This document shows positions 8,199-16,950 of a DNA stretch of 64,000 nt, piece by piece. Under the pieces are notes generated by a model. The model worked only from the letters and a program-made list of their open reading frames with translations. It did no database searches and was not told where the DNA came from. The stretch lies in assembly GCA_049322695.1 (NCBI GenBank), contig JBMORW010000039.1, positions 4,864-68,863 on the forward strand, written 5' to 3'. Position numbers and translations under genes: made by a program. Each line of letters starts with the position of its first letter. Position 1 is the stretch's first letter. This DNA is from CALGKJ01 sp049322695 (GTDB taxonomy: Bacteria > Bacillota > Clostridia > Lutisporales > Lutisporaceae).

Positions 8199-8219
8199 AT
8201 TGGAGAGGGGAAGATTATA

Positions 8220-9488
8220 TTGAAAAGAATTATTGACCTGTTTAGTCCTTACAGGGGTTTGCCCAGAGAAATCTACATACTGTTTGCATCCAGAGTTGTA
8301 AATGCAATGGGATGCTTCATAATGCCGCTGCTTACACTGATATTAACGGATAAGATAGGGCTTACTCCTGAAAAGGCAGGTTTTTATATGAGTGCTGCGA
8401 GCCTTTTATATATGCCGGCAGGAGTTATAGGCGGCAAGCTTACAGATATGATAGGACGAAAAAAGATGATTGTCATATTTGACACGCTGGGTATTGCAGC
8501 TTATACGGTGTGCGGCTTTATGGAGCCGTCCATAAATTTGATGTATATGATTATGCTTGCTGCTACTTTTATGACAATGGCTGGACCTGCACATGATTCA
8601 TTGGTCGCTGATGTCACAACTCCAGAAAACAGGGATGGCTCTTATTCACTGCTTTATATGGGCTGGAACCTGGGATATGCACTTGGACCAATGCTTGGTG
8701 GGCTTTTGTATAAGAATTATTTAAACTGGGTATTTTTAGGGGATGCGCTTACTGCACTTATATCTACGAGTTTGATTATTTTCTTCGTAAAAGAAACTAT
8801 AGGTAAAGCAAAGGAAGATATTACTGACAAGAGCAGAGTAAATGAGAGAAGTGAGAAAGGTTCCATTTTCTCGGTGCTTTTGAAAAGACCTGTGCTGGTG
8901 ATGTTTACTCTTATAACCTTCTGGTATAATTTTGCGTACTCACAATGGGGTTTTATGCTTCCTATACAAGCAAATGAAAACCTTACTAACGGAGCACAAT
9001 TCTATACGATGATGGCAAGCTTTAATGGCTTGATAGTTATAGCTTTTACCCCACTTATAACCAAGCTTACCTCAAATATAAAGAGTATTAGGAAGATGGT
9101 AATAGGTGGCGTACTTTACGCGGTAGGCTTTGGTATGCTGGGCGTATTGAATACTTTGATATATTTCTTCATATCAGTATTCATATTCACGATAGGAGAG
9201 ATAGTACTGTCCATAAGTACAATGCCTTTTATAGCAAACCATACACCTGCTTCACACAGAGGAAGAATGAGCTCGGTATTGATGCTGACACTTGGTATGG
9301 GATATTCAATAGGACCTGCTGTTATGGGTAAGGTGATTTCGGGCACTGGTGTAGCTAATGGTTGGCTGATAATAGGCGGAGTTGTGACAGTTGCTGCTGC
9401 ATTGATGTATAGACTTGAGCTTTTTGAAGCGAAAAAAGCAGGTAAGGAAGAATCGGTTGATGTGCAGGATTGTGAAGAGGTAGTATAA
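8220..9488 (+). CDS. MFS drug:H+ antiporter-type efflux pump
   Basis: Major facilitator protein of 422 residues with about 12 membrane helices. The loop 2-3 motif GGKLTDMIGRKKM (about residues 70-82) and the GPMLGG segment in helix 5 (motif C-like) point to a proton-driven exporter of the DHA1 multidrug group. TTG 8220 is chosen: GGAGAGGGG (8202-8210) precedes it, whereas the upstream in-frame ATG 8187 lies inside the second terminator stem and has no ribosome binding site. Expression appears to be conditional on antitermination in the leader, and possibly on the divergent ArsR-type regulator. Substrate unknown; a ribosome-targeting drug would fit the leader logic. Confidence 0.85.
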   Translation: MKRIIDLFSPYRGLPREIYILFASRVVNAMGCFIMPLLTLILTDKIGLTPEKAGFYMSAASLLYMPAGVIGGKLTDMIGRKKMIVIFDTLGIAAYTVCGFMEPSINLMYMIMLAATFMTMAGPAHDSLVADVTTPENRDGSYSLLYMGWNLGYALGPMLGGLLYKNYLNWVFLGDALTALISTSLIIFFVKETIGKAKEDITDKSRVNERSEKGSIFSVLLKRPVLVMFTLITFWYNFAYSQWGFMLPIQANENLTNGAQFYTMMASFNGLIVIAFTPLITKLTSNIKSIRKMVIGGVLYAVGFGMLGVLNTLIYFFISVFIFTIGEIVLSISTMPFIANHTPASHRGRMSSVLMLTLGMGYSIGPAVMGKVISGTGVANGWLIIGGVVTVAAALMYRLELFEAKKAGKEESVDVQDCEEVV

Positions 9489-9492
9489 GAAT

Positions 9493-9525
9493 AGGGCTTG
9501 GACTACAAATCCAAGCCTTATTTTT
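9493..9525. terminator. Terminator between convergent MFS and HD-GYP genes
   Basis: Stem GGCTTGGA/TCCAAGCC (9495-9502 with 9510-9517), extended by one A-T and one G-T pair, then TTATTTTT. It overlaps the stop codon of the minus-strand gene. Confidence 0.82.
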
Positions 9526-12500
9526 CGCTTATTTCATCCAGCAGGCTCTTGCATTTTTTTGTATCTGTATGGTTTGAGCCTAGCTGCTTTTCAAATATAT
9601 CCATTGCCGATTTTATATACTCATAAGCTTCGTTTTTTCTGCCTGCTGCCGATAGTATTTGACCAAGGAGCCGTAAAGAGACTGCTGTTTTGATATTGTG
9701 TTCTCCATATATGATTTTTTTTGCAGCTACTGCTTTTCTGCACCATTCTTCAGCTTCCTGATAGTGAGAGGTATGATAGAGTATCTCTGCAAGTGTTGTT
9801 TGTGCAATAGCAGCATCAGGATGTTCTTGTGAGAATAGTTTTACATATCTATCCAAAGCTTGTCTGATCCACTTTTCTGCTTCACTGTATTTTTTCATAA
9901 GCATTAGAACATCGGCAAGATTATTCATGCTTTTTGCAGTGTAATGATGCTTGGTACCTAAAAGTCTTTCACGTATATAAAGCACCTGCAAATAAAGCCT
10001 TTCAGCCTCCTGATAATTGCATTTATCAACACTGACAGCTGCGAGGTTGTTCATCACCCTGGTGGTATCAGGATGCTCCTTCCCCAGATTTTTAGAGAAG
10101 ATTTCATAAGCTCTTTTGAATAAAAGTTCGGCCTCATCATAGCTTTCCTTTGCAGTAAGGATGATTCCCAGACTGTTCAGGGTTTTTCCCACGCTCGTAT
10201 GTTCACTTCCGAACAGACTCTCCTGAAGGGGTAGTATGTACTTTGAAAGTTTCTCTGATTCGGCATAGCATCCTCTGTAATTGAGCAGCAGTATTATATC
10301 ATTATAGCTGCTCAGTGTATCAGGGTGATCCTTTCCCAGATAGTTTTCTCTAGTATCCAGAATTATCTTGTAGTATTCCTCTGCTTCGGAGTACTTTCCT
10401 TCTCTTAGCAGGGAATCAGCTTTGTTTTTAAGTATTTCCAGCATAATGTTGTTGTTTTTGTCGTACAGCTGCAGCCCAGAATCATATGCCTTGTCAAATA
10501 CTGCAATAGCTTCCTCGTATCTGCCGCTATTATAGAAGAACATTCCGATTCTTTTCATAATGGTGACAGAGTTTTGTGATATACCTTCTATGCTCAGATA
10601 TTCATCCAGAGTATTCATATACTCTGATACAAAATCGAACTCCTCGCCAAGGAACAGCCAATAGCTCCACAACTCATATAGCATGCTGCTTTCATAATAA
10701 ATATTGAAAACCTCAATCTTCGATATGAACGCTGCAAGCCTGGATTTTAGCTTTGATAGCTGCAAATGCCAGGGAAGTTCAAAAGCAATCCTTTTGCTTA
10801 TCATTTGAGCTTCAAAATACGATGAAATCTTGGCATGCAGGCAAATCTGCGATTCTTCATCTGAGAGATATTTTTTATATGCAGCGTCCCTTATATAGTT
10901 ATTGGAGAAACTAAGTATACCTTCACGGGTAGTAATATAATAGTCCAGTGAGGATAATATTCCTGTCATGACAATACTGCTTAGTTCGCCTATAGACATT
11001 ATTTCACCTTCGGTTAAGCCGTTCCTTGATAAGCACATAAGAGAAAAGACTTTGCGTATCAACATACTGCCGAAATCATTTTCCAGCCTTTCCAGAACCT
11101 TGTCATAAAGTTCATACAAGTCCGCTGATGATAAATAGTAGCTGATTTTTTTTTCCAGATTATTAAAGTTTGTATATGCTTTGAGCTCTTCTATGAGAGT
11201 CCTTAGGAAAAGGGGATTGGAGCACTTTTCTTCATACTGTGAATACCCGTTAAGCTCAGTATAGAAGCCTGCCTTGTATTTTCCCAAATGTCTTTCTATG
11301 ATTAGTTCCCTGTCTGCTTTACTCAGAGGTTCAAGCTTTTGACAGCTCCAGTTATATGTGTCGAATCGTATAAAACCAGGGACATTAAGCGCAGTAAATA
11401 TTGCACGGATTTTGGGCGGAAAGTATAGAGGAAGCCAATCATAATTTGCACATTCCACTTGATCTATGGAATCAATCATAAGCACTAGCTTTTCGCTTTG
11501 TATTTTTGACAGCCATATGGGGAACTCAGTAATTATGGTTTTGCTTTCATTAGGTATGCTGTCTTTAAGCATATATCTTTCTTTAATTTCCTGCATGATT
11601 CTGAGCATTATGGATATTGCATCCTTGTCAAAGGCGTTGGTGAAGTGTATTATTATAAAGCTGTCCGGATGTGTCTTTTTATAATGATTATACCAGTAAG
11701 CCAGAAGAGAGGTTTTTCCTGAACCCTTTTCTCCGGTAATTACAATAGGCTGGCAGTCGCTTTCCACAAAGCTGTCCAGGAGACTTATATACCTTTTGTT
11801 TTCAATATAATCCTTGCTTTTGTATGCACTGTATACTTCGTGGGGTAGTCCCTTGCGCATATTGCCTGTTATAGTCTTATCAGTAATTATATCATCTATT
11901 TCTCCCTTGGTTAGCATATCAAGCAAGATATCTACAAGATTCTTATCTATCAGCCCAGCTTCAGCCTCATCCCTAAGAATCTTCATAACCAGATCCATAG
12001 GCATACGGTCGCGGTATGGTCTTACTGAGTAAAGTGCGTCGAAAATATCTGCAACCGAGACTATCCTTGCTTCCAGACTTATTGCATCACCGCTCAAGCC
12101 GTCAGGATAACCAGTGCCGTTCAGCTTCTCATGATGATGCCTTATGGCATCCAGACACTTTTCAAAGCATGACAGCGGCTTGCATATATTCTCACCGATT
12201 ATTGTATGTTCCTTCATTTTGGCAAACTCTTCATTAGTAAGCTTTCCTGGTTTGTTAAGTATGCTTTCGGGTATGCCTACCTTTCCTATATCATGTATAT
12301 AGCCGGCTAACTCCAGTGATTTCAGCCTTTCTTCAGAAAGGTTCATCTTTTTGCCTAGTCTTCTGCATATGTTTCCAACTCTTCTTGTATGAAGATCAGT
12401 ATAGCTGTCCTTGGCTTCAATAATATTTGCTAGCGAAATAATGACATTAAGCACATTATCATCGTGATACTGCATGTTCTCCTTTAATAATGTGTATAGT

Positions 12501-12934
12501 CTGGTATTTTCTGTATTTACCTTTTCTAAAGCTTCTATTTTTTTGCTTAGCTCCAGGAGATGGTTTTTCTTTGCAATACCGTTTCTGACAGCAGAAATAA
12601 GCTCATTATTATCGGCTTTTTCAGATATGATCTGATTTACATTTCCGATATTAATAATATTTATAAGAAGGCTGTTGTTCAGATTATCCTGAATAATGAT
12701 TACCGGCAGATCTGCATCTATATACTTGATTTTCAGTAAAAGATCCTGCCAGGCTTTGTCAGAAATAGTACAATCACAAAGGATCAGGTCGACTTCTGCG
12801 CTGCTCAGGGCAGTAAGCAACTGCTCCAGCTCTGAGAATTGAAACACGGTAAACTCTTTGGAAAGTGTCAGGTATAAGCTTTTGCCTTTTGAATTATCTG
12901 CTTTATTGGAAAGTATAAGTATAATGCTGCTCAT
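9518..12934 (-). CDS. HD-GYP / STAND NTPase / TPR multidomain signalling protein
   Basis: 1138-residue soluble protein. Residues 1-120 look like a degenerate response-regulator receiver (SSIILILSNK, DLILCDC, LPVIIIQD). An HD-GYP c-di-GMP phosphodiesterase domain follows, with HDIGK (H214, D215) and HHHEKLNGTGYPDGL intact. Next is a P-loop NTPase of STAND type, Walker A GEKGSGKTS at 401-409 and Walker B LVLMIDSIDQ, then a helical region, and about eight TPR repeats of the kinesin-light-chain type with HPDT signatures to the C-terminus. ATG 12934 with GGAGG is chosen over a 23-residue in-frame extension. It may link c-di-GMP turnover to an ATP-dependent switch sensing partners via the TPRs; partners unknown. 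The gene stands alone. Confidence 0.85.
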   Translation of the reverse strand: MSSIILILSNKADNSKGKSLYLTLSKEFTVFQFSELEQLLTALSSAEVDLILCDCTISDKAWQDLLLKIKYIDADLPVIIIQDNLNNSLLINIINIGNVNQIISEKADNNELISAVRNGIAKKNHLLELSKKIEALEKVNTENTRLYTLLKENMQYHDDNVLNVIISLANIIEAKDSYTDLHTRRVGNICRRLGKKMNLSEERLKSLELAGYIHDIGKVGIPESILNKPGKLTNEEFAKMKEHTIIGENICKPLSCFEKCLDAIRHHHEKLNGTGYPDGLSGDAISLEARIVSVADIFDALYSVRPYRDRMPMDLVMKILRDEAEAGLIDKNLVDILLDMLTKGEIDDIITDKTITGNMRKGLPHEVYSAYKSKDYIENKRYISLLDSFVESDCQPIVITGEKGSGKTSLLAYWYNHYKKTHPDSFIIIHFTNAFDKDAISIMLRIMQEIKERYMLKDSIPNESKTIITEFPIWLSKIQSEKLVLMIDSIDQVECANYDWLPLYFPPKIRAIFTALNVPGFIRFDTYNWSCQKLEPLSKADRELIIERHLGKYKAGFYTELNGYSQYEEKCSNPLFLRTLIEELKAYTNFNNLEKKISYYLSSADLYELYDKVLERLENDFGSMLIRKVFSLMCLSRNGLTEGEIMSIGELSSIVMTGILSSLDYYITTREGILSFSNNYIRDAAYKKYLSDEESQICLHAKISSYFEAQMISKRIAFELPWHLQLSKLKSRLAAFISKIEVFNIYYESSMLYELWSYWLFLGEEFDFVSEYMNTLDEYLSIEGISQNSVTIMKRIGMFFYNSGRYEEAIAVFDKAYDSGLQLYDKNNNIMLEILKNKADSLLREGKYSEAEEYYKIILDTRENYLGKDHPDTLSSYNDIILLLNYRGCYAESEKLSKYILPLQESLFGSEHTSVGKTLNSLGIILTAKESYDEAELLFKRAYEIFSKNLGKEHPDTTRVMNNLAAVSVDKCNYQEAERLYLQVLYIRERLLGTKHHYTAKSMNNLADVLMLMKKYSEAEKWIRQALDRYVKLFSQEHPDAAIAQTTLAEILYHTSHYQEAEEWCRKAVAAKKIIYGEHNIKTAVSLRLLGQILSAAGRKNEAYEYIKSAMDIFEKQLGSNHTDTKKCKSLLDEISEK

Positions 12935-13153
12935 AATACACCTCCGGAATGATGAAAACCAATACGAGGATAGAATGACAAAATATACTGAATCATCAGA
13001 CAATTTCTTATATAAATTATACTATACCTTATAATTTTGCACCAGTAAACAAATCCATGGCATGTATCATTTAATTGCAAAATTCATAAAATGTGAAACA
13101 ATTTTAAACTTACATGGGTATATTATGATGAAATATTAATTGGGGGTTAGCAA

Positions 13154-14425
13154 ATGGAGAATGTAATAATTGAAAATAAGATTGAAAAGAAAGAAAAGCT
13201 TTGGTCATTGAACTTTTTTTTATTATGGCAGGGACAGCTTGTTTCTGCATTCGGAGATGTTGTATATGAAATAGCATTAGGCTTCTGGATACTGGCGGTA
13301 ACAGGATCTACAGGGCTTATGGGAACATTGATGGCGGCATCTACTTTACCGAGAGTGCTTATCTCACCCTTTGCAGGTGTGGTGGTTGATAGATCAGACA
13401 GAAAGAAAATCATAGTATGGATGGATATTATTAGGGGTGTATTCATAACTTTTGTCGGAGTGGCTGCGCTGCTTGGATTTATACAGGTATGGATGGTTTT
13501 TGCAGCAGGGGTGATAATGGGTATATGCGCTGCATTTTTCAATCCTTCCATAGGCTCTGTAGTGCCGGATATTGTGCCTAGCTCAAAGCTTATGCAGGCA
13601 AATTCCTATTTCGGAATGATCAGATCAGGAACAAATCTGGTGGGTAATCCAATTGGAGGAGTGCTGTTTCAAGTTCTGGGGGCACCAATAATGTTCCTTT
13701 TCAATGGAATATCTTACATTTTATCAGCATTTACAGAGGTATTTATCAGGGTGCCGAAAAGTGAGAAACAAGGACAGCAATATCATTTTTGGACAGACCT
13801 AAAGGAAGGAATGGCATTTATTTGGAATTTCAGAGGACTCAGAAATCTTATTTTCATAGCAGGGATACTAAATTTCTTTTTTAATATTGCAATTGTGCTG
13901 TTTATCCCTTTATTCCAAATGGATGAAAGACTTGGAGCAGGTAAGTACGGTATAGCAATGGGGCTTTTAACGGGGGGCATGTTTGCAGGAATGGTTTTGA
14001 CATCTGTCTATAATATAAAGCCTAGATTTAGATTTACTATATTTATAATCACGGGAATAATATCCTGCCTGGGTTTTGCATTTTTCCCATATGCAAACAG
14101 CTTTATTTTAATGCTTATACTGCTTTTTGTTTCAGGTGTTTTAAATGCAGTTCTGAATGTGATGTTTGAAGCTTGTGTACAGCTTACTGTTCCTCAGGAT
14201 AAGAGAGGAAAAGTATTTTCACTTATGGGGACTGTTCTTCAGGGGCTTTCACCCATAGCTATGGCGGTAGGAGGGCTTCTTGGTGAAATTATATCAATTA
14301 AGCTGATAATTTTTACCTGCTGTGCAACAGCCGGAGTGTTCTTCATTCCGTTTATCTTTATGCCGACCTTCATAAGATTCATAAACTATGATCCTGACAA
14401 GCAGCAGCTTAATGAAATAATGTAA
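13154..14425 (+). CDS. MFS transporter, macrolide-efflux (MefA-like) family
   Basis: 423-residue, 12-helix MFS protein of the MefA/TMS group. It starts with a short charged N-terminus, then LWQGQLVSAFGDVVYE in helix 1, and has the loop 2-3 motif AGVVVDRSDRKK typical of this subfamily. Probably exports hydrophobic compounds in exchange for protons; resistance to a given drug cannot be inferred. The start ATG 13154 follows GGGGGTT. It is a single-gene unit, divergent from the HD-GYP gene and ended by a strong terminator. Confidence 0.85.
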   Translation: MENVIIENKIEKKEKLWSLNFFLLWQGQLVSAFGDVVYEIALGFWILAVTGSTGLMGTLMAASTLPRVLISPFAGVVVDRSDRKKIIVWMDIIRGVFITFVGVAALLGFIQVWMVFAAGVIMGICAAFFNPSIGSVVPDIVPSSKLMQANSYFGMIRSGTNLVGNPIGGVLFQVLGAPIMFLFNGISYILSAFTEVFIRVPKSEKQGQQYHFWTDLKEGMAFIWNFRGLRNLIFIAGILNFFFNIAIVLFIPLFQMDERLGAGKYGIAMGLLTGGMFAGMVLTSVYNIKPRFRFTIFIITGIISCLGFAFFPYANSFILMLILLFVSGVLNAVLNVMFEACVQLTVPQDKRGKVFSLMGTVLQGLSPIAMAVGGLLGEIISIKLIIFTCCATAGVFFIPFIFMPTFIRFINYDPDKQQLNEIM

Positions 14426-14458
14426 GAGCCGGCTTGCATAGAAAAACAGACTGTTATG

Positions 14459-14507
14459 AAGTGATTGTTAAGTTTTCATCAAACTATTTTACAATCACTT
14501 TTTTTTA
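14459..14507 (+). terminator. Intrinsic terminator after the MefA-like gene
   Basis: Long stem AAGTGATTGT/ACAATCACTT (14459-14468 with 14491-14500) with inner AGTTT/AAACT, followed by a T run to 14507. Confidence 0.88.
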
Positions 14508-14516
14508 TTCTATAAT
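14488..14516 (+). promoter_or_regulatory. Probable promoter of the ferredoxin-AOR operon
   Basis: -35 TTTACA (14488-14493), 17-base spacer, perfect -10 TATAAT (14511-14516). The -35 lies inside the 3' arm of the preceding terminator. Confidence 0.5.
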
Positions 14517-14553
14517 GTCTATAATATAGAATAATACAATGAGAGGTAATATT

Positions 14554-14973
14554 ATGGCTAAAGTATTAAAAACCGATGGTATGAATAAATGCATAGGATG
14601 TTTTTCCTGTATGATAACCTGTGCAGGAGTAAATCAGCAAAATCATTCAATTACTAAAAGTGCTATAAAGGTGAGGACCAGAGGAGGACTTAAAGGAAGT
14701 TTTGTATGTATTGTATGCTTAGCCTGCAAGGATGAGAGGGCATGTGCGGAGGCTTGCCCCTCCGGTGCTTTGGAAAAAAGACCCGGCGGAGGTGTTACTC
14801 TGAAGCAGGAAAAATGTATAGGCTGCAAAAAATGTGTTACTGCATGCATTGTTGGTGCTGTCAATTATGATGAAATAACACACAAGCCCATAATTTGCAA
14901 GCACTGCGGAGTATGTGTAAGGTTTTGTCCTCATGAATGCCTTAGACTGGAGGAAGTGGAAAATGATATATGA
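14554..14973 (+). CDS. Polyferredoxin with four [4Fe-4S] motifs, AOR partner
   Basis: 139-residue iron-sulfur protein. Four cysteine clusters are visible: CIGCFSCMITC, then CIVCLACKDERACAEAC, then CIGCKKCVTAC, and CKHCGVCVRFC. This is the pattern of the small electron-transfer subunits encoded with tungsten aldehyde oxidoreductases and of HycB/DmsB-type proteins, suggesting a wire of clusters from AOR to a soluble ferredoxin or flavoprotein. ATG 14554 with GAGAGG upstream is chosen over 14539. The 3' end overlaps the AOR start by 11 bases, so the two are made together. Cytoplasmic; no Tat or Sec signal. Confidence 0.88.
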   Translation: MAKVLKTDGMNKCIGCFSCMITCAGVNQQNHSITKSAIKVRTRGGLKGSFVCIVCLACKDERACAEACPSGALEKRPGGGVTLKQEKCIGCKKCVTACIVGAVNYDEITHKPIICKHCGVCVRFCPHECLRLEEVENDI

Positions 14974-16705
14974 TAAGTATATTAAAGTGTTGTTTGTTGA
15001 TTTGTCAGAAAGTAAGATAAGAGTTGAACACAGATATGATTTATATGAGTATCTGGGTGGAGTAGGAGTGGCTTCCAGACTGCTTGAGGAAAACATGAAA
15101 CCTGAGCTTGACCCTTTAGATGAAGCCCAGTGTGCAGTTTTTGCAATAGGTGCTGCGTCAACTATATTTCCTGTGGTGACAAAGACTGTAGCTATGTTCA
15201 TATCTCCTCTTACAGGTGAGCTTGGTGAGTCATATGCTGGAGGAAGGCTTGCTTTGACTATGTTTATGGCAGGCTATGATGCCATAGTAATTACCGGCAA
15301 ATCAAAAAAACCTGTTTACATAACAGTTAACAGTAATAATGTAGAGTTCAGAGATGCAAGAGCGCTATGGGGAATGTCATCTGATGAGGTAGGCGGAGTT
15401 ATCAGAGAAAGAGAGCCGGGAAGCGGCAAAAGAAGCATAATAAGAATAGGACCTGCAGGAGAAAATCAGGTAAGCTTTGCAAGTGCATGTGTTGATACCT
15501 TTAGGCATTTCGGCAGGCTCGGACTTGGTGCAGTGCTTGGAAGCAAGAATCTTAAGGCAATAACGGTAATTGGCGACAGGAACATACCTGTGAAGAATTT
15601 TAAGGATTACTTCAAGGTATACCAGGAAATATATAAGAAGGTTACAGATACTGAGATAATGGCAAAATATCATGATCTTGGGACTCCAATAAATGTTGAG
15701 CCATTAAATGAGTTTGGAGCATTACCTACAAGAAATCTTAGGGAAAATAGATTTGAGCACGCTGAGGCCATAAACGGAGAAGCCTTCGCTAAGAATAACC
15801 TGGTAAGAAAAATGGCCTGCACCGGATGTCCTGTAGGATGCATTCATATAGGACAGTTCAGGAGAGAATTTGACCAAGGCTACGAATATGAATCAGTAAG
15901 TGTAGGCTATGATTATGAGCTTATTTTCTCACTTGGAAGCTTCTTGGGCATAAAGTCTAGTGATGAAATACTCCAGATAATAGAAGCCGTAGAGCAGATG
16001 GGATTGGATGCGATGTCTGCCGGAGTCGTGCTGGGCTGGGCAACAGAGGCTCTGATGGAGGGCTTGATTTCTGAAGAGGATACTCTGGTGAAGCTGGAGT
16101 TCGGCAATACTTCCGGTTATATTAAGGCAGTCAAGCATCTGGCATTAAAGGAGAATGATTTCTACGGCATATTATCAAAGGGTGTGGCAAAGGCCGCGGA
16201 GAAGTATGGCGGAGATAGCTTTGCAATGAACTTCGCAGGCAATGAAATGCCGGGATATCATACCGGTTATGGTTCTGTTGTGGGTGCAACAGTGGGCTCA
16301 AGGCACTCACACCTCTGCAATGGGGGATATTCCATAGACCAGTCCATGAAGGAGCTTGATATGGATAAGCTGATAGACTCAATTTTCAACGAGGAAAAGG
16401 AGAGATGTATGCTTAACTCACTTATAATCTGTCTTTTTGCTCGAAAGGTATATGATAGGGAAACAATAATTAAGGCATTGAACTCTATAGGCTATGGCTT
16501 AAGTGATGAGGAATTGACAGCAACTGCCGAGAAAATATATAAAACAAAGCTGAGGATCAAAAAGGCATTAGGCTTCAACCTTGATAATATCAAGCTTCCC
16601 AAAAGGTTCTTTGAGACACCTACTATGAACGGAAGACTGGATGAAGCCAAAACCTATGAACTAATCAAGATGTATCAGAGGAAGCTCAATGAGTTTTTGG
16701 GCTAG
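14963..16705 (+). CDS. aor: Aldehyde:ferredoxin oxidoreductase, tungsten type
   Basis: 580-residue oxidoreductase of the AOR family, which converts aldehydes to carboxylic acids (or the reverse with low-potential electrons) using a W- or Mo-bispterin cofactor. The single [4Fe-4S] cluster is bound by ACTGCPVGC (C286, C289, C293) and C490 in SLIICLF. The N-terminal beta-rich domain begins with KVLFVDLSESKI and has the family motif YLGGVGVASRLL; GAVLGSKNLKAI is the pterin-side motif. ATG 14963, behind GGAGGAAG, overlaps the polyferredoxin gene. Substrate range is unknown; it may be aldehyde detoxification or acid reduction in fermentation. It ends at a strong tetraloop terminator. Confidence 0.92.
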   Translation: MIYDKYIKVLFVDLSESKIRVEHRYDLYEYLGGVGVASRLLEENMKPELDPLDEAQCAVFAIGAASTIFPVVTKTVAMFISPLTGELGESYAGGRLALTMFMAGYDAIVITGKSKKPVYITVNSNNVEFRDARALWGMSSDEVGGVIREREPGSGKRSIIRIGPAGENQVSFASACVDTFRHFGRLGLGAVLGSKNLKAITVIGDRNIPVKNFKDYFKVYQEIYKKVTDTEIMAKYHDLGTPINVEPLNEFGALPTRNLRENRFEHAEAINGEAFAKNNLVRKMACTGCPVGCIHIGQFRREFDQGYEYESVSVGYDYELIFSLGSFLGIKSSDEILQIIEAVEQMGLDAMSAGVVLGWATEALMEGLISEEDTLVKLEFGNTSGYIKAVKHLALKENDFYGILSKGVAKAAEKYGGDSFAMNFAGNEMPGYHTGYGSVVGATVGSRHSHLCNGGYSIDQSMKELDMDKLIDSIFNEEKERCMLNSLIICLFARKVYDRETIIKALNSIGYGLSDEELTATAEKIYKTKLRIKKALGFNLDNIKLPKRFFETPTMNGRLDEAKTYELIKMYQRKLNEFLG

Positions 16706-16728
16706 AACCGGCGAAAGCCGGTTTTTTT
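16706..16728 (+). terminator. Intrinsic terminator after aor
   Basis: Stem AACCGGC/GCCGGTT closed by a GAAA tetraloop (16713-16716), then a seven-T run. Among the strongest terminators in the window. Confidence 0.93.
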
Positions 16729-16950
16729 ATTGTATAGGAAAACAATAAGCTTTCCTGTATAATTATAGCTTTGATCTATGTGCACGTGCCGTAGTTGTTT
16801 GCAGAACAAGGCATATGTGCGATAATGCGGCTTCAACCGCCTTTGTTCTCCTAAGCCATAGGCATATTAAGGAAATAATATGGGTATATTATTGTCAGTG
16901 CAAAAAGTGATTAGTGAGCTTACAAAATAAAAAGAAACAGAGGGAATATT
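16729..16950 (+). ncRNA. Possible structured leader RNA, two mutually exclusive stems
   Basis: Gene-free stretch before the NDH-2/DoxX gene with more pairing than its neighbours. Hairpin TATAGGAAA/TTTCCTGTATA starts at 16733. Stem A pairs 16782-16790 with 16810-16820 (nine pairs, two-base bulge). Stem B pairs 16803-16812 with 16839-16849 (ten pairs, one bulge). A and B share 16810-16812 and cannot coexist. I recognise no known riboswitch consensus here, including the Moco/Tuco type. It may be chance pairing or a regulatory leader; no poly-T follows. Confidence 0.3.

Noticed and set aside
8187..8219. In-frame ATG 8187 as start of the MFS pump
   Set aside because: The codon lies within the second terminator stem and has no Shine-Dalgarno; TTG 8220 is properly placed behind GGAGAGGGG.
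11359..11366. Isolated TGTCGAA inside the HD-GYP/STAND gene as a Spo0A box
   Set aside because: Single seven-base match within coding sequence, expected by chance in a window of this size.
16706..16950. Molybdenum/tungsten cofactor riboswitch near aor
   Set aside because: The sequence does not show the conserved Moco-motif loops, and it lies downstream of aor, after a terminator.
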